Shown in pieces: positions 20,476 through 33,727 of a DNA stretch of 64,000 nt. The stretch is from positions 1 to 64,000 of the forward strand of contig JAQMWT010000404.1 of the NCBI GenBank assembly GCA_029834535.1. The letters are read 5' to 3'. Within the stretch, counting starts at the first letter, position 1. Each line of letters begins with the position of its first letter. A program made the position numbers and the translations under genes. The stretch is from Chrysophaeum taylorii. Taxonomy: Eukaryota > Sar > Pelagophyceae > Pelagomonadales > Pelagomonadaceae. Under the pieces are notes generated by a model, which saw only the letters and a list, made by a program, of their open reading frames with translations, had not been told where the DNA came from and ran no database searches.

Positions 20476-21510
20476 ATGCCTTTCTCCAACGTGTACGAGA
20501 GCGTCGTGACGGCCGCCCTGAGCGCCTCGCTCGTGAGCTTGATCCTGTTAGATGCGAGGAGCATCCAGCAGATCGTTGACAAACTTCGGTTATTCACGAT
20601 GGGGCTGTTGTTTATGTTGTTCGGACGCGACAAGCGATGGAAGCGTCGTCCGCCCGACAGCGCCACAGTGTCGGCGCTCTCGGGGCGACGCGTGCGTCGG
20701 ATCTACCTGGTTCGACACGGAGAGAGCGAGTGGAACTTGATATTTAATAAAGGCTCGAAACTGCTGTTGCCGTTTAAGGCTATCGCGGCGCTAGTCCGCG
20801 AGATCTTACTTTTCGTCCACCTGGACCCCGACTCGATTTTGTACGACTCGCCGCTCAACCAGCAGGGCCTCGAGCAGGCGCAGGAGATTGCCGCGTGGCT
20901 CCGCGAAAATCCCGACTCGTTGCCCGAGCCTTCGCTCGTCGTCTCGTCCAACCTCCGCCGCGCGCTCCAGACCGTCGTCATCGCGCTCCAGGACCGCTTC
21001 GTGATCCAAGACAACGACGCCCCGAAACAGCAGAAGCGAGTCCACGTCTTGAGCTCGCTCCAGGAGGTATCGACCAACGTCGACACCGTGTCGCTCCTCG
21101 CGCCCCACGCGACGCCCACGCTTCCTCGAGTCCCCGAGCTCCTCCAGGCTCCCGCGCGCTTCGAGGTCAGCCGCAACTACGGCAACAAGTCGCTCCGCGG
21201 CACAGGCCGCGACCGCATCATCGCCTTTTGCGACTACGCGTTCGAGTCCGCTCACGACTCCATTATCGTCGGCTGCCACTCCCTCTGGGCACGATTCTTC
21301 TTCCGCGAACTCCTCCCGAGCGACGTCAACTCCGTCGCTAAGGACTCAAAAATCGCCAACGGGGGCATTGTCAGTTGCGACCTCATATCCGGCAACGTCA
21401 ACAACATCACTGTCTACGCGATCGACCCGGACTCCGTCCAGGTCGTCTATAAGGGCTTCGACTCCAAGGTCAAGCTCCCCATTTCCCAACAAAAGCCCAA
21501 GGCCGCCTGA
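20476..21510 (+). CDS. membrane-anchored histidine phosphatase (phosphoglycerate mutase-like superfamily)
   Basis: Intact 344-residue protein. An N-terminal region with hydrophobic stretches (VVTAALSASLVSLILL; LFTMGLLFMLFG) is followed at residue ~75 by the catalytic motif IYLVRHGESEWNL. Further superfamily signatures are DSPLNQQGLEQAQEIAAWL, VVSSNLRRALQTVVIAL (the SxxxRAxQT helix) and the second histidine in IIVGCHSLWARFFFREL. All four expected catalytic positions (R, H, R, H) appear present. An insertion between the RHG motif and the DSPL loop (GSKLLLPFKAIAALVREIL) may sit on the membrane. Substrate cannot be told from sequence; the superfamily acts on phosphosugars, lipids and phosphoproteins. 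Confidence 0.85.
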   Translation: MPFSNVYESVVTAALSASLVSLILLDARSIQQIVDKLRLFTMGLLFMLFGRDKRWKRRPPDSATVSALSGRRVRRIYLVRHGESEWNLIFNKGSKLLLPFKAIAALVREILLFVHLDPDSILYDSPLNQQGLEQAQEIAAWLRENPDSLPEPSLVVSSNLRRALQTVVIALQDRFVIQDNDAPKQQKRVHVLSSLQEVSTNVDTVSLLAPHATPTLPRVPELLQAPARFEVSRNYGNKSLRGTGRDRIIAFCDYAFESAHDSIIVGCHSLWARFFFRELLPSDVNSVAKDSKIANGGIVSCDLISGNVNNITVYAIDPDSVQVVYKGFDSKVKLPISQQKPKAA

Positions 21511-21736
21511 CTCCTCTTTTGTCCGCGCAACGCTCGAGCGTTCTCTCTCGCGCGCGCCAGAGGGTGCGTGGGCGCGTAAGGTGCTGCGTGGTGCCGCCCC
21601 TGGCTGACCGGTGGCGCCTGACCGGTGGCGCTCCTCTCGGAATTCTTTCTATCGTACACGGGCATTGTTTGTTGCTCTTTACTACGTAATATTACCTTCT
21701 TTTTTTCCTTAGAATAATAAAATAAACTTGGGGCGT

Positions 21737-21821
21737 TCAAGCGGATCCCGGCAGAATCACGGTTGTTCCCGGCTTCTGCTTACTGACGATGATCTGGACG
21801 TCGGTGCTGTCTTCGCAACCG
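21737..21821 (-). pseudogene. 3' end of a host coding exon cut off by the LTR element
   Basis: Read on the minus strand from the element's edge, the flank encodes CEDSTDVQIIVSKQKPGTTV and six more residues before TGA at 21737-21739. It is in the same frame as the exon on the other side of the element (33728-33986), with the 5-bp duplication AACCG counted once. The product is not recognised. Confidence 0.6.
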
Positions 21822-22222
21822 TCCAGAGAGCTACACTATTATGTGTGCGACACTGGAACATTTTCACACTTATCTCTACACGAGGGTTTTCTCTCCGTAA
21901 TACGGCTTTCCCTCTTTCTTCCTTTTCCTTGCCCCTTCCGCCCCTTTTCTTTCACGACTATGAAGAACCCAGTCGGAAGCTCTTTTCCAACATGGAGTAG
22001 GCCTCCAGGTGCGTACCGTCGGGTACGGGGTTTTCTGTTTAATTAACAGAGACTTCGTTCCCCGTTGTCAGTGTAAACGCTTCTATGGGACCTAATGTCC
22101 TTAAGGAGTTAGGGCCTAAATCCCTACCTTGTGTAGAAGCATGTGACAAGCGGAATGGTCTGTACACGCCTAAGACTGCACGCAGTCTCTACCATGTACC
22201 CGGAGAGGGTCAAATCTCTCCA
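21822..22222 (+). repeat. 5' LTR of the copia-type element
   Basis: Starts TCCAGAGAGC and ends AAATCTCTCCA; same length (401 bp) as the 3' copy. The following GGTTATGGGCCCAG is where a primer-binding site is expected. Confidence 0.92.
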
Positions 22223-22633
22223 GGTTATGGGCCCAGATGCGTAGGTGTGTCAGCCCAACTGTGTTGTACGTCTAAATCGAATGATCAATTTACGCCTGAT
22301 CACGAGTACAATGCGACAATGTGTTTGGCGGTGGTCTACTGTACATATTTGTTGTGTGACGGTATGTGCCCACCAGTTAAATTGGTTTGTGACCGAGTTG
22401 GGTCGGTCACTGGTCACATGCACTCGCATAACTAATAAAATTAAAATTTTTCCCATACAAGCCGCGGAAACTTGTACGGGTTTTTACTTCCATTCCCCAA
22501 CAAAAGATTGACTGCTCGAGAACTAATCCATTCTTCAGTCTCAAGTCACCCTGTTTTAAATAGCATGTTGATTCGTTTGGTCTTGTCAATAAGCCCACGT
22601 TTAAAAATCGCGTACTGTACATAGAACCCGCAC

Positions 22634-24634
22634 TTGAGAAACCCTTCATTCTTATGTGTCGAATCTGTCTATCAATCCTCTAACCTATCCCTTAATAGGT
22701 CACAATCATGTCAAGGAAAAAAAACAATATCTACCACTGATATCTACAAACAAGAACAAATCCTCGTTGATAAAATTAACGCGGGATTGCGTTTCCAAGA
22801 TAATTCAACTAAGGTGAGCTTGCAAATTGAAACGCTTCGCAGGCATATGACAAGTCCATATGTGGACGCGTTATTCTGCTTTGATTCATATGAAGCTTAC
22901 ACCCGGAATGCTCCGGAATATAACCAAATCCTTGAACAAGAAGTTGATATCATCTTCGCTCAATGGAAAGCTGAACAAATTAATGATTTAAACTTACCTG
23001 ATGAAGATGCCCTGCCCGAACATTTAAAGACTTGGCACGTCAACTCTTCCCATCAACTAACGGTTGATGCCCGTAATAGCCTTGAACGACTTTACTACCA
23101 AGAGTCGTACAACCTTGTCCGTCCTGAATTAAATGAGGACGTTAAAGATGTCCTTACTTTATTAGATACCCGATTTCCTAAATCAATTGTGTATGATTCA
23201 TCTTTAACTAACATATCCTTTACAGGTCTCTCTAATGCCGATTGGATCAAACACTGCGAAACTTATGCTGGTTTCTTGTACACATTCTTTAACCTCGAGT
23301 CCCAGGAAAAGCCCGCTCTCGCTATGTGGCCTCAACTAAAGAAAATTTATGCAATCCCTGCACATCCCAATAAATTACGTGCTGTAATGCTTTTAGCCTA
23401 TCATTACTGTGAGACCGTGTCTTGTACAGATGTAACTGAGCTTAAATCTCAGTTTAATCGAATGTCTCTAAATGTTAATTGGTATGCCCATGTATTTGTC
23501 GAACAACTCCTTGCCTTTCAATCTCAGGCAAAGCAATTAAATAATGATGAAGCATCAATCCAATTTAATAATTCCATAATCACTCTTAAACCTCACGAGG
23601 AGATCTACCGTCTATATGCTAATCCCTCGGATCACGAGCGCTATTCTCAATCGTTATTGGAATGGTGTATACTCTACGAGACACGCTCTAATAACAACTC
23701 GAGTCACGATCCCGAATTGTTAAAGCTAGTTGATCCTAACGACGTTCGTCCACTATTGGAATTCTTGTTAAAGATATATAATGAGACAAAGTTTTCTTCT
23801 CACCGACGCTTGGATAAACCCGCTTCTTGGATCCCTTACATCCCTGGTACTACCGCTACCAAGCCACCTAAGGTATTATTGATGGACACTATTCATCAAT
23901 CCCACGATTCTCTAAACAACGCTTATTCGTTGTTAGCTACTGTAGCCGGACAGTCTGGCTTCAATGCTCGTAAGCTTCGTAATGCAAAGGATAAAGCATC
24001 GACAATCTCGCCCCGTTACACGTCGTACTATCGTTCACCCTCAAATTATAACGTCAAATGTACCAGCTTCGATCGTCCTGTCTACTCATCTTCCTCTAAC
24101 CGTAATGCACGCTCTAATATGTCTCTTATGGACCGGGCTACTTATCAAGTTGATCGTCTTCGCCACCTGTTTGGTAAATTGCAGGAAGCGAATCCCAATC
24201 CTTCCAACGACTCTAAAATGGTACAGGAGGAAATGAAAAGCTTATTGAGTACCCTCTGGACAACCGCTTCTCAAGCTTCGACACAGTCCTTATTTCCTGA
24301 TGAAGCCACCCAAGTTCATCTCTACTTATCTCGAGTTGATATTATGTCCAATACCATATCGAACCTCTTGGAAGCCGATAAGGAATCTCTTGTTTCAGAA
24401 AAAAAGTATCAAACTGAAACATCTGCTCCGGAAGCGTCCCCCAGTGATGCGGAGCAGAGGGGGACTGCTGATACGGAGAAAATGTTCCACACTGTCGTGT
24501 CAATTAAAGATGATGAAATCGATAACATCCCTCAGCCGCTACTGCAGCACATAAATATGCTAAAGCTCAGAATGCTATTGTTCGTCGTCAAGCTCGGGAA
24601 ACTTCTTCGCACTCTGAGCTTCCCAGTAATTTAA
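22634..24634 (+). mobile_element. gag-like first large ORF of the copia-type element
   Basis: A 666-codon open stretch starting about 400 bp after the 5' LTR, in the gag position. Composition is polar and helical, and I see no zinc knuckle. The region from here to about 27.4 kb is open in pieces and cannot be assigned, though a protease should lie there by the family's order. Confidence 0.55.
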
Positions 24635-27539
24635 CCAATGAAGATGGTACAGATCCCTCTGTGTTGCTACCGAAATTAAATACTGGACTTACACTTGTCG
24701 TTGTGCCTTCCGAACAAACGCAAAGTTTCATGACACAGTACGTGTTTGGTCAAAGCTCAACACATGCCTGTTATGCAACAATGCTTAAACTGTACAACGA
24801 GTACAATTTGCCGCTAATGACTACGCCAGGATATGCTGACACATGTACTTCTCAACATGTAATTAACTTTAAACGTTATTCTGATCCTATCCACATCGTA
24901 AAGCTACCCGAGTCTTTATCACCTGCTATCCATACTGCTACGGATACGCAGAGAATCACACATGCTATGATTATAAGGACCGTCATTCCCGCTTTGCCAA
25001 AGCATCCAAATGTGGGATATGTAAAGCTAGACGTTGCGCCTTTTGTACCCAAACAAAATGATCATAACGATCCCGATCTGCACATCATTAGTATGACTCA
25101 ATCGGGAGAAGATAAACTTGGTATACACCTTTATGGAGTTGAATTTAATGGACAATCATCTATCCAGAGTAAAATTGATGATAATGTCAAGATTACTTTG
25201 TTTAGACTCAGTAACCTGTTGCCAACTCTACCAATTTACTCGCTACAATAAGCAAAAAGCGCGTAAAATGGAACTTCGCTCACTACAGTTCAGACTATGT
25301 GCTTTAAATGAACAACGCGAAATGCTCAAACTTTATTCCACCCTCATGTAACGAGTAATTACGTCCCATGGCTTAAAACCATCTTGGAGTCAATGCATTC
25401 GCAGCTGCCCTACATACGCAAGCATTTCCCACCTCCTGTATGACGCAAGGTTACAGCACGTTTGCTCCACACAGCAACTTCATCTCCTAGCCCACGAATA
25501 CCTACAGTAACTTTACTTTGTTCTGGGATGTCCACTCCTGCATTTATGGCTTGCGCTTCTAATGACTTGCAAATCAACATCAATGTTAAAGTTCTTGTTG
25601 AGAGCGACGACAATATCACGCACATGCTGCGAAGACGTTTTGGTAATTCCATCGAGGTTTTCCCATCCTTACCTAAGTTTTTGACATATCTCCATCGAGC
25701 ATCGGACGCTGAGCGTGCACGATATTACACTGACATAGTGGAATTGACATCACCATGCACAAATCGCACCATAATCAATGGGAGATCCATTTCCACCTTC
25801 GAGCGCGATATGGATGATTCTTTGTTCCCAAGTGCTCTAAGTGTACTTGAGCTTCTAAAGCCGCTCGTTCTCTTCATGGAAATGACTCCACCACACTCCG
25901 CATCATACGAAGATCATATACGAGTTGCCAATCTCATCTTCTCAACGATGCACTATACGGTGGACATATGTGATCGATTTCCATGCTATTTATGTGGAGA
26001 TTATCAAGCCAGAGAGATGGAGAGAAAGATGGATCCTCGTCGCACGCAAATATAACACCGGCCCTCTTGATCTGCTTTCATGGCCTAATAAACGAGTCAC
26101 TTCTTTTCTGGATATTGCAGACCACGCTAACTCCATAAGCCGCAAGTTAATAGTCGACGAACCTTGGACGCAGGTCTTTCCTGATATACCATTTGTGTCC
26201 ACTCATAAAACCTATAACATTATTTAGTCGTACCGGATCCGTGCGCTTAAATGTGACTGAGCTCGAAACCTTAACTATGCTGTTCCTTCGTCTGAAATCT
26301 GATAAAACAGTCGAACATCCAAGTCAAGCTGAAATGGAAGGCATTTCTAATTTTCGCCTGGGATTCCTGACTAATTCAAGAAAACCACTTGCTTGCATGA
26401 GATCCCCTATTGAACTCAAAGCTTTTGTGCTCCTCTATAATATTATGGGACGATTATTCCCTAAATCCATCACATTACCTGTGTCCTTTCGCATTACAAC
26501 TATCGAATCTAACCAACCATCTCACAGGTTATTCCTAAATAAATCCCCTACTTCATCTATCATTTACATCACTGGTGGAAGACATACAGGCGGAGACATA
26601 ACAGTTCCTAACTCCTCTTCTAAATACCAAACACACATAAATGCTTTTGGCGAAACCTACTCCTTTTTAACACACGATGCCGGAATCGATAAAACTGCTT
26701 CTCTCGAACCAGTTACCGGTTTTGGCTTTGCCAAGCATACCATCATAATGAAAATCAAGACACGCGTCGTCTAGTACAAGCACTGGTTTCATATACCTCT
26801 CCTGTATTTCACGATTCTTTTGTCTTCTACCCTCAGGAAAATCGTCTTGAATTTATCGACAAAATATTTGCTTGAAGTGACATGCATTTGTCCCAAAGCA
26901 GATACTTGGGCTTTATAACATCAAGCGACAGGAAGATGGGTGCCAAAGTTCACTCTATATATACTCCCACTCCTACCATTCGTGGATTTGCTAATATGCT
27001 CGTGTACGATCCACGACTCGATCGCATCCGACACTACTCAAATCGCGAATTGGCACGCGCCAATAATTTCACAGCGTACCAAATCAATTTTCTTTTGTCT
27101 TTGTCCCCTGACCTACGTTGTGATATCATCGCAAATGCTATTCCAGCTGGAACATACCATACTTTTTATAAACACTTATGTCAGCTTGTTTGCGACTTGC
27201 GCACATTAACGTCATCACCATCGTTTGACCCTGATCACGCTCCTCTAACCAAAAACTATAGGTCAACTTTCTTCACAAATATATTCCCAACAGATACATC
27301 TCTAACATTACACCAGAGTTCCATTACTATGTTCTACATCTCCAATAAAAAACTCTTATGTTGTGATACTATCACTTCTAACCACGAACTTACCTCTTTT
27401 CATACTGATTCAGTAGCTCATGCTTTCCTCTCTAACATCCTATCCGCAGATATATCATCTCCTACTAAAGAAAAACAAATACCCCTCATAACGCCAAGAC
27501 AGCTCCATGAGAAGCATGCACCCTTCGATAAGAAAGTCC

Positions 27540-30500
27540 ATGCCAGGGGCACCCTTGCATTTCGAGATGCGCAACAACGAGCTACTAACTTTCACAACAT
27601 TCACCATTCCAGTGATTCTCAAGCCATAAAAGCTGTTCAGGTTATTGCCAGTCCTGGACACCACCCATCTGACGTACCCTACCGTAAGTTCTGTGTGGAT
27701 TGTACGATTCATAAAAAAAAAACGCTTTCCTCATCCACACCACCTTATCAAGCAACCATCATCCGAAAAAAAATTTCAACCTGGTGAAGCTTGGGCCTGT
27801 GACGGTGGTTACGTCTCTGTGCTCTCGGAATGGGGATCCTTTCGACATATCATTGTCTTCAAGTGTCTCATTTCTAAATTTCTGTTAGTGTACTTTTGTC
27901 GTAGCACTAACTCCTGCGAATTTTGTAACGCCCTTGAGTTTGTCCGCAATTTTTGCTCTACTTATGTTCATGTACAACTAAAACAAATTTATTGTGATTC
28001 CTTTAAACCCTATTTATCTCAGCATGTTACAACCCCCTTCCGTGTGGAACATGGTATTAATATGTCCGCGTTCCCCCCTTACTTATTTGTCTTTAATCAT
28101 GAAGTCGAAGCCGCTGTTGGTCACATTGCCACTGCCGCGTCTACACGACTCCGGCACATGCTTAATGTATCCTATAAAGGTCAACCCCTGACAGATCCGG
28201 CACCACACTACCCGTGGGCTGTTATACATGTTATCCAATCATATAATCTCCTCCCTAACGTTTCCCTCGAGCGTATTTACAATAAAGTCCTAAGCCCCCA
28301 ACAAGTTTTGTTAGACCAATGTAATGTTCCCCAACAAGACTACCTCAAGCCTTTTGGTTCTGTTTGTTATTTGCATTTGGAATCTAACGAATTTCATAAG
28401 TATGAACCCCGATGCCGTCCCTACATCTACTTATGCGGTGCTAACGTTATAAACCTTTTAATAACACCCCATGTTAATCATTTTTAGCCGATGTTGTCCT
28501 TAATCCTGAAAACGGTCAAGTCCGTGTTTCCTCTAAACTGACTTTTCCTCATCTTATTTCTAAATCTCCTCCTGATTATGAACAGCATCCACCTCCCGCA
28601 GCTTCACCCGACATTCCCTTCTCTGTTCACAGCGTCCCCAATGATGCGGCGCAGAGGGGGAATGCTATGCCTACCAACCCTGACCATGAGAGGGGGACTC
28701 CTTCTTCTCATCTCCACGCCCCCTCTCCCGCTCCCGTATGTGCTCCAGCTGCTTCTGCACCCGCTACTTCCGCCACCACACCTACATCTGAAGTGTCTTC
28801 CGACACTCTGCCACTTTTACCATCTTATCGGTCTCTCTATTCCCAGGATGTCCTCCGTCTCACCCGTGGCCCTCATCACCCTCAGCCTCGTCGCAAAACC
28901 AATCTCAAGGATGTTCTTACTCGTATTGCTTCGCCTACTGTTGCCGCTTATAAACAAGCCGGTGGTACGCTTGCCGACTTCAAGTGCGAACTCTCCAAGC
29001 AGTATATAACATTCTGCGACCCCACCCTCCACTCCCTTCATATCGCTCATGGCATCCACTGGACGGCTATACCTCCAGAGGGGGAATTTACACCATCCCT
29101 TCATCACCATGTGCACCAAGCCATTTCACAGTCCTCTTCAGTTATGTGTCATAGGAGCCATAGCCACCCGTCGCCTGATGCTCCTCATGTCCACTTCTAC
29201 GACGACGTCAACCTTGCCGATTTTCACCTTCCTCAAGCTCTCGTTCATTTAATTTCTGAACATGCTCACGCCTTTCAAGTTCCTCCCGCTCAATATGCTT
29301 ATGCTTTGGTCACGCCCCACTCCATTTTGGATCATAATGACGCTTCTTATGGTGCTTCCGAGCCTTATCTCTCCGCCATCGAAGACTATATCACCGTGCA
29401 ATCGCATTACATTGAAGCCCACCTTGGTGATGCTCCTCTACTAGTCGTTCAACTCATCGAAGATCCCGATCTCGCTCATCTGCCAGATAATGTCGCTTCT
29501 TACGCAATTACTCATCTGACGACGACTCATGATCCCAGCACGGTTGGTTCGGACGAATACAAGATTCAAGCCAAAGATATCAAAATTGATGAATATGAAT
29601 TGAACTGCCTCAAAGGTCTCTCAGACGCTGATCGCAAAGCCTATGTTGCTGCCATCTCCAAAGAGATTTTTGACATTGTTAAGTTTGGCTGCTTTAAACT
29701 AGCGCTGCCAATGGTCAACTCAAAGCCTATTGACACCCGCCTCGTCCTACGTATAAAAACCAATGCTGCTGGTCAGTACATTAAACATAAAGCACGCCTG
29801 GTACTACGAGGATTCTTAGCCTCTCTGGGCACCGATTTCTTCAACACATTCAGCCCTATGGCACAGCTTACCGGCATCCGTTGTGTTTTGGCGCTAGCAG
29901 CTCATCTGCGACTCCCCGTCTATCATGTCGACGTCCCTAACGCTAAAGTCCAAGCTGACGCCACATTTCTAATTTGCACGCTCTCAGTAGACGACGTCGT
30001 CATTACTTGTACTTCGGAAAATCTACGTCGTGAGTTCCAGCAAGCCCTGAAAAAGGAATACTCAGTCGACACCTTCGAGGAAGTCCATACTCTCCTAGGC
30101 ATGCGCATAACGCGTACAACAGATGGCTCTATATCACTGGATTGTCAGGCTCAACTTGACGCATTGTTCGAAGAGTACCCCATTTTAATGCAATTACGTC
30201 CCACTTCCACACCAATGTCACAATCAACCACATATAAAACTGGAGAGCCATCTTCTGATATGGACAAGTTAATCTTAGTCGTCGCTCTCGAGGAATGCAT
30301 AATCCAGCATTTCTGCATGTTCAAGTATTAACAGGAACGCTCCGCTACTTGCGTAAGCCCGAAAATCGCAATCTTCGCCTCTGGTACTACTCTGGTTCTT
30401 CCGCTCTAATGGACCATCGTCGACTTCTTATCGGTAATCGTACTGACATGGCCACCATGTTGGACTACACTAAAGAACAAGTTAATTCAGGTAATTTTGA

Positions 30501-31086
30501 TCCACTGGTCGCATTCGTTGATGCCGATAATGCACCTTCTTATGAACAAGACGGCAAATCTACAACAGGCTACGCCATCTTTTCGTTTGGTTCTCTCATC
30601 ACTTGAAAGTCTAAGCTACAGCCTATAACAGCTACTTCTACGCATGAGAGTGAGCTTATCGCCCTCACTATGTGTGCCGATGATGTGATTTGGTTACGCA
30701 AATTGCTAACGGAAATGGCATTCGTTATAAACCCTCACTTCTATCTTCGCCAGCCTTCAGGGAGAGATCTGCTACTAGATTATGATGCTCAAGACAATCC
30801 CCTCCCATCGGACATGTCGTTAATACGTAACAGTCTCATACTTGGAGATTCGGCCTCTGCTATTCATCTATCAAACAACCCCGACAGCGCGACTAAGGCT
30901 AGAGCTATCAGCACACGCTGGTTCCGTATACGTGACAACGTACGGTTAAAACGAATCCGCCTACATCATGTTTCCGCCTACATCATGTTTCCGGTACCCA
31001 TAATATTGCCGATGGATTTGCCAAACCCTTTGGAGCTCCACTCTTCAGCAGATTTCGCACGTTACTCGGCTTACAACAACCCATAG
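27540..31086 (+). mobile_element. pol region (integrase, reverse transcriptase, RNase H) of the copia-type element
   Basis: Integrase type: a zinc-binding HHCC-like region (near 27.6-27.7 kb) and core near 27.8-28.4 kb. Reverse transcriptase of the copia (RVT_2) class at about 29.6-30.3 kb, recognised from the KHKARLVLRGF and TFSPMAQLTGIRCVLALAA signatures. RNase H near 30.5-30.7 kb, recognised from FVDADNA, STTGYAIFSFG and THESELIAL. The region is broken and treated here as a fossil. Confidence 0.85.
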
Positions 31087-31176
31087 CTCAACAAGATGGT
31101 TAATCATTACCCTCCATTATGTCCGAAATGACTTTAAACTAACCCTGCTATGCACAGGATACTGGCTTGCTAAAAT

Positions 31177-33209
31177 GTGAAATGCTACATAAAATGTGAT
31201 GTGGAGATTCCTCTCATGATGAATCCCACTAAAAACAAAGATGCTGCGAGCCGACGCCACTCTACCATGAACCGGGGTCGCGGTGGTGGTATACTGTCAC
31301 TGTCTCCACCTTTTAATGCTCTAACTCCAAGCGTTGCACCGACTAGTTCCCCTAATCGGAAACATCAAACCTATTTGTCGGTGGCGCAAGGACATCAATC
31401 GACGCCCAAAGCAGCTGCCCAACAACAGTCTAAATCGCAAGCAACAAAGTCTGAGTGTTTCCTGCTCAAACATTGTAAATTTGACGTATTAGCGATGATG
31501 TCCGGGAACGTTACTGCCCTTGGCTCATCACCACCCAACTTCCTTATTCCGCAACACAAGGACCCCCTGTGCTGGTTTAAGTCTTTGCAGCAGCTGCTTA
31601 CGGAAGCACAACAGACAGAGTTTGTATACAATGTCCAATATCTCAGCTCCATGCTGTGTGTTAAGACTAAGCGTATCTGAAACGCCCCCGCTATATCTCC
31701 TAATGAAGGAATCCGTCTTCATCGCTTCCCACCCATTAAAGGGGTTGTCAAAGTACATGTGACGTGTACAAAGTGCTACAATAAAGTTGATGCGCCAGGC
31801 ACACCAGTCGTGCTCACCATTTGTAATGAAGATGAACTTAAAACTGACAGGATTCGCCAAATTATTGAGGATCATCTCGAGTCTGAACAACATGCATCCC
31901 ACTGCTTCGACGTACCGCGCCCTTTCTTCTTGTTGATTTGTGCGCTGTGCGATCGGTCACATCATGGGATAGCTTTAATTCGCAACAGTCAGCAGCCCTT
32001 CCAACTTTCCTGCTTTAACGATCCAGCGGCCCACATCAGGGCTATAATCCTCCGCCTTGGAGAGTCTATTGCTATTAATAAGCAGCTTAAAGAGGCAATC
32101 ATGCAAACTGCAACATCCCTTAAAGTTGATGCCTCCAAAATCATGTTAACCCTGACGATAGTAGCATGCTTTTACTTCGGCTGCCCTTTATCTCGAGTGT
32201 ACATCTTGAGATTCTTGTAGCAGCTTGGTCTCTGTTACATTCTGTTGAAGATAAAGTATGCGTAGTAACCAACCCGGACGAGCTGCTTAATGTGCTTGTC
32301 GAGCGCTTCGTTGATGATGTTTCTCACCAATTTAACGCAATCTCCTCGGAGACGTTACCGCCAATGCTTAATTATTTTCGTCAATTATCACCTATACAGC
32401 AAGCTGCCTTTGAAAATGTGCTAATCCAGGTTGGCCACCCTTCGGACATAAGTGATGTCTTGTCAGATGATACTTCTTCTGAAGATGTTTCACCAGCGCC
32501 GATCGACAATCCACCCGCTGAACCCACGCCAGATAAAACTAACGATAATATGACTGAATCTTTACATCAATTAAAAGAAGAGGTTCGGTCTTTATCCTTG
32601 CGTCTCACTAATACCGAACAGCAATGGACGGCGCAAGAGCAACAACTATCGCTTGCATTAACAGCTCTCACACCGATGCAAGAGACTTACGAAAATTTAA
32701 ACACCAAAGTGATTGAGAACATCAAGCATGTTTCTCCATTAGACAACATCTTGTCAAGTCTTCAGATGCATCAGGACATCATAATCCCGTCCTCTGCTGT
32801 ATTTGTCCATATCATTTCTCGGTCACTTATCTCATCTATTGGACAGCTCCCTCCAGATACGTATAATGAGGCTCAGCAAGTTCAAATCGACGCAGCAGCT
32901 CATCATCTCCATGCAGCTATGTCTGATGCAAATGATCGTGTTATTCCTGCATTGGATCTACACGCTCTTACTCCCGACTCTGCTATGTCTTTCCTTTCAT
33001 CTGTCATATCACCCTTGGTTACCTTGAGTGATGCAATGACTACGCACAATACTAACACTACTAACGACCCACCATCTGATGTTCATAATTCATCTTCTCC
33101 AGAGTTAAAGGAACTGGATGATAATAGCGAAGAAGAATTGGACCATACATCTGACGTGGATACTGATACAGCTTCTTTGCGTAACATTACTACACGCTCG
33201 ACATCATAA
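31177..33209 (+). mobile_element. extra ORF region between RNase H and 3' LTR
   Basis: Two to three open stretches follow RNase H, the longest at 32166-33209. The latter is Ser/Thr/Asp-rich and has a coiled-coil stretch (LHQLKEEVRSLSLRLTNTEQ). Most copia elements end shortly after RNase H, so this is an accessory region of unknown role; similar downstream ORFs are known in some plant lineages of copia. Confidence 0.6.
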
Positions 33210-33326
33210 TGAATTTGTCCTGCTCTGTTGTTGTTTGTTCCATTGTCCACTGTTGTCATGTATATTGCACAAGTTCCGCCTCAAGAACGTCTGAAATGCA
33301 TAAACTGTTTCCACGCGTTGAGGGGG

Positions 33327-33727
33327 TCCAGAGAGCCACACTATTATGTGTGCGGCACTGGAACATTTTCACACCTATCTCTACACGAGGGTTTTCTCTC
33401 CGTAATACGGCTTTCCCTCTTTCTTCCTTTTCCTTACCCCTTCCGCCCCTTTTCTTTCACGACTATGAAGAACCCAGTCTGAAGCTCTTTTCCAACATGG
33501 AGTAGGCCTCCAGGTGCGTACCGTCGGGTACGGGGTTTTCTGTTTAATTAACAGAGACTTCGTTCCCCGTTGTCAGTGTAAACGCTTCTATGGGACCTAA
33601 TGTCCTTAAGGAGTTAGGGCCTAAATCCCTACCTTGTGTAGTAGCATGTGACAAGCGGAATGGTCTGTACACGCCTAGGACTGCACGCAGTCTCTACCAT
33701 GTACGCGGAGAGGGTCAAATCTCTTCA
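33327..33727 (+). repeat. 3' LTR of the copia-type element
   Basis: Matches the 5' LTR over its full 401 bp with about nine differences; directly preceded by a purine tract and followed by the duplicated AACCG. Confidence 0.92.

Larger units (their letters stand above)
21822..33727 (+). mobile_element. Ty1/copia-type LTR retrotransposon, broken, young-looking
   Basis: An 11,906-bp element with 401-bp LTRs at 21822-22222 and 33327-33727, flanked by the target duplication AACCG (21817-21821 and 33728-33732). A purine tract GAGGGGG at 33320-33326 abuts the 3' LTR. Integrase-type sequence lies before reverse transcriptase and RNase H, the order that defines Ty1/copia. The whole element is clearly richer in A+T than the host genes around it. 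The LTRs differ at only about nine positions by eye (about 98% identical), so insertion is recent. The internal region is nonetheless broken, with roughly ten interruptions, so the element looks defective. At 11.9 kb it is long for copia because of extra sequence between the first large ORF and integrase and again after RNase H. Confidence 0.93.

Noticed and set aside
22223-33326. CRISPR array or bacterial insert as the cause of the AT-rich island
   Set aside because: No regularly spaced short repeats; the LTRs, target duplication and copia-order pol explain the island.
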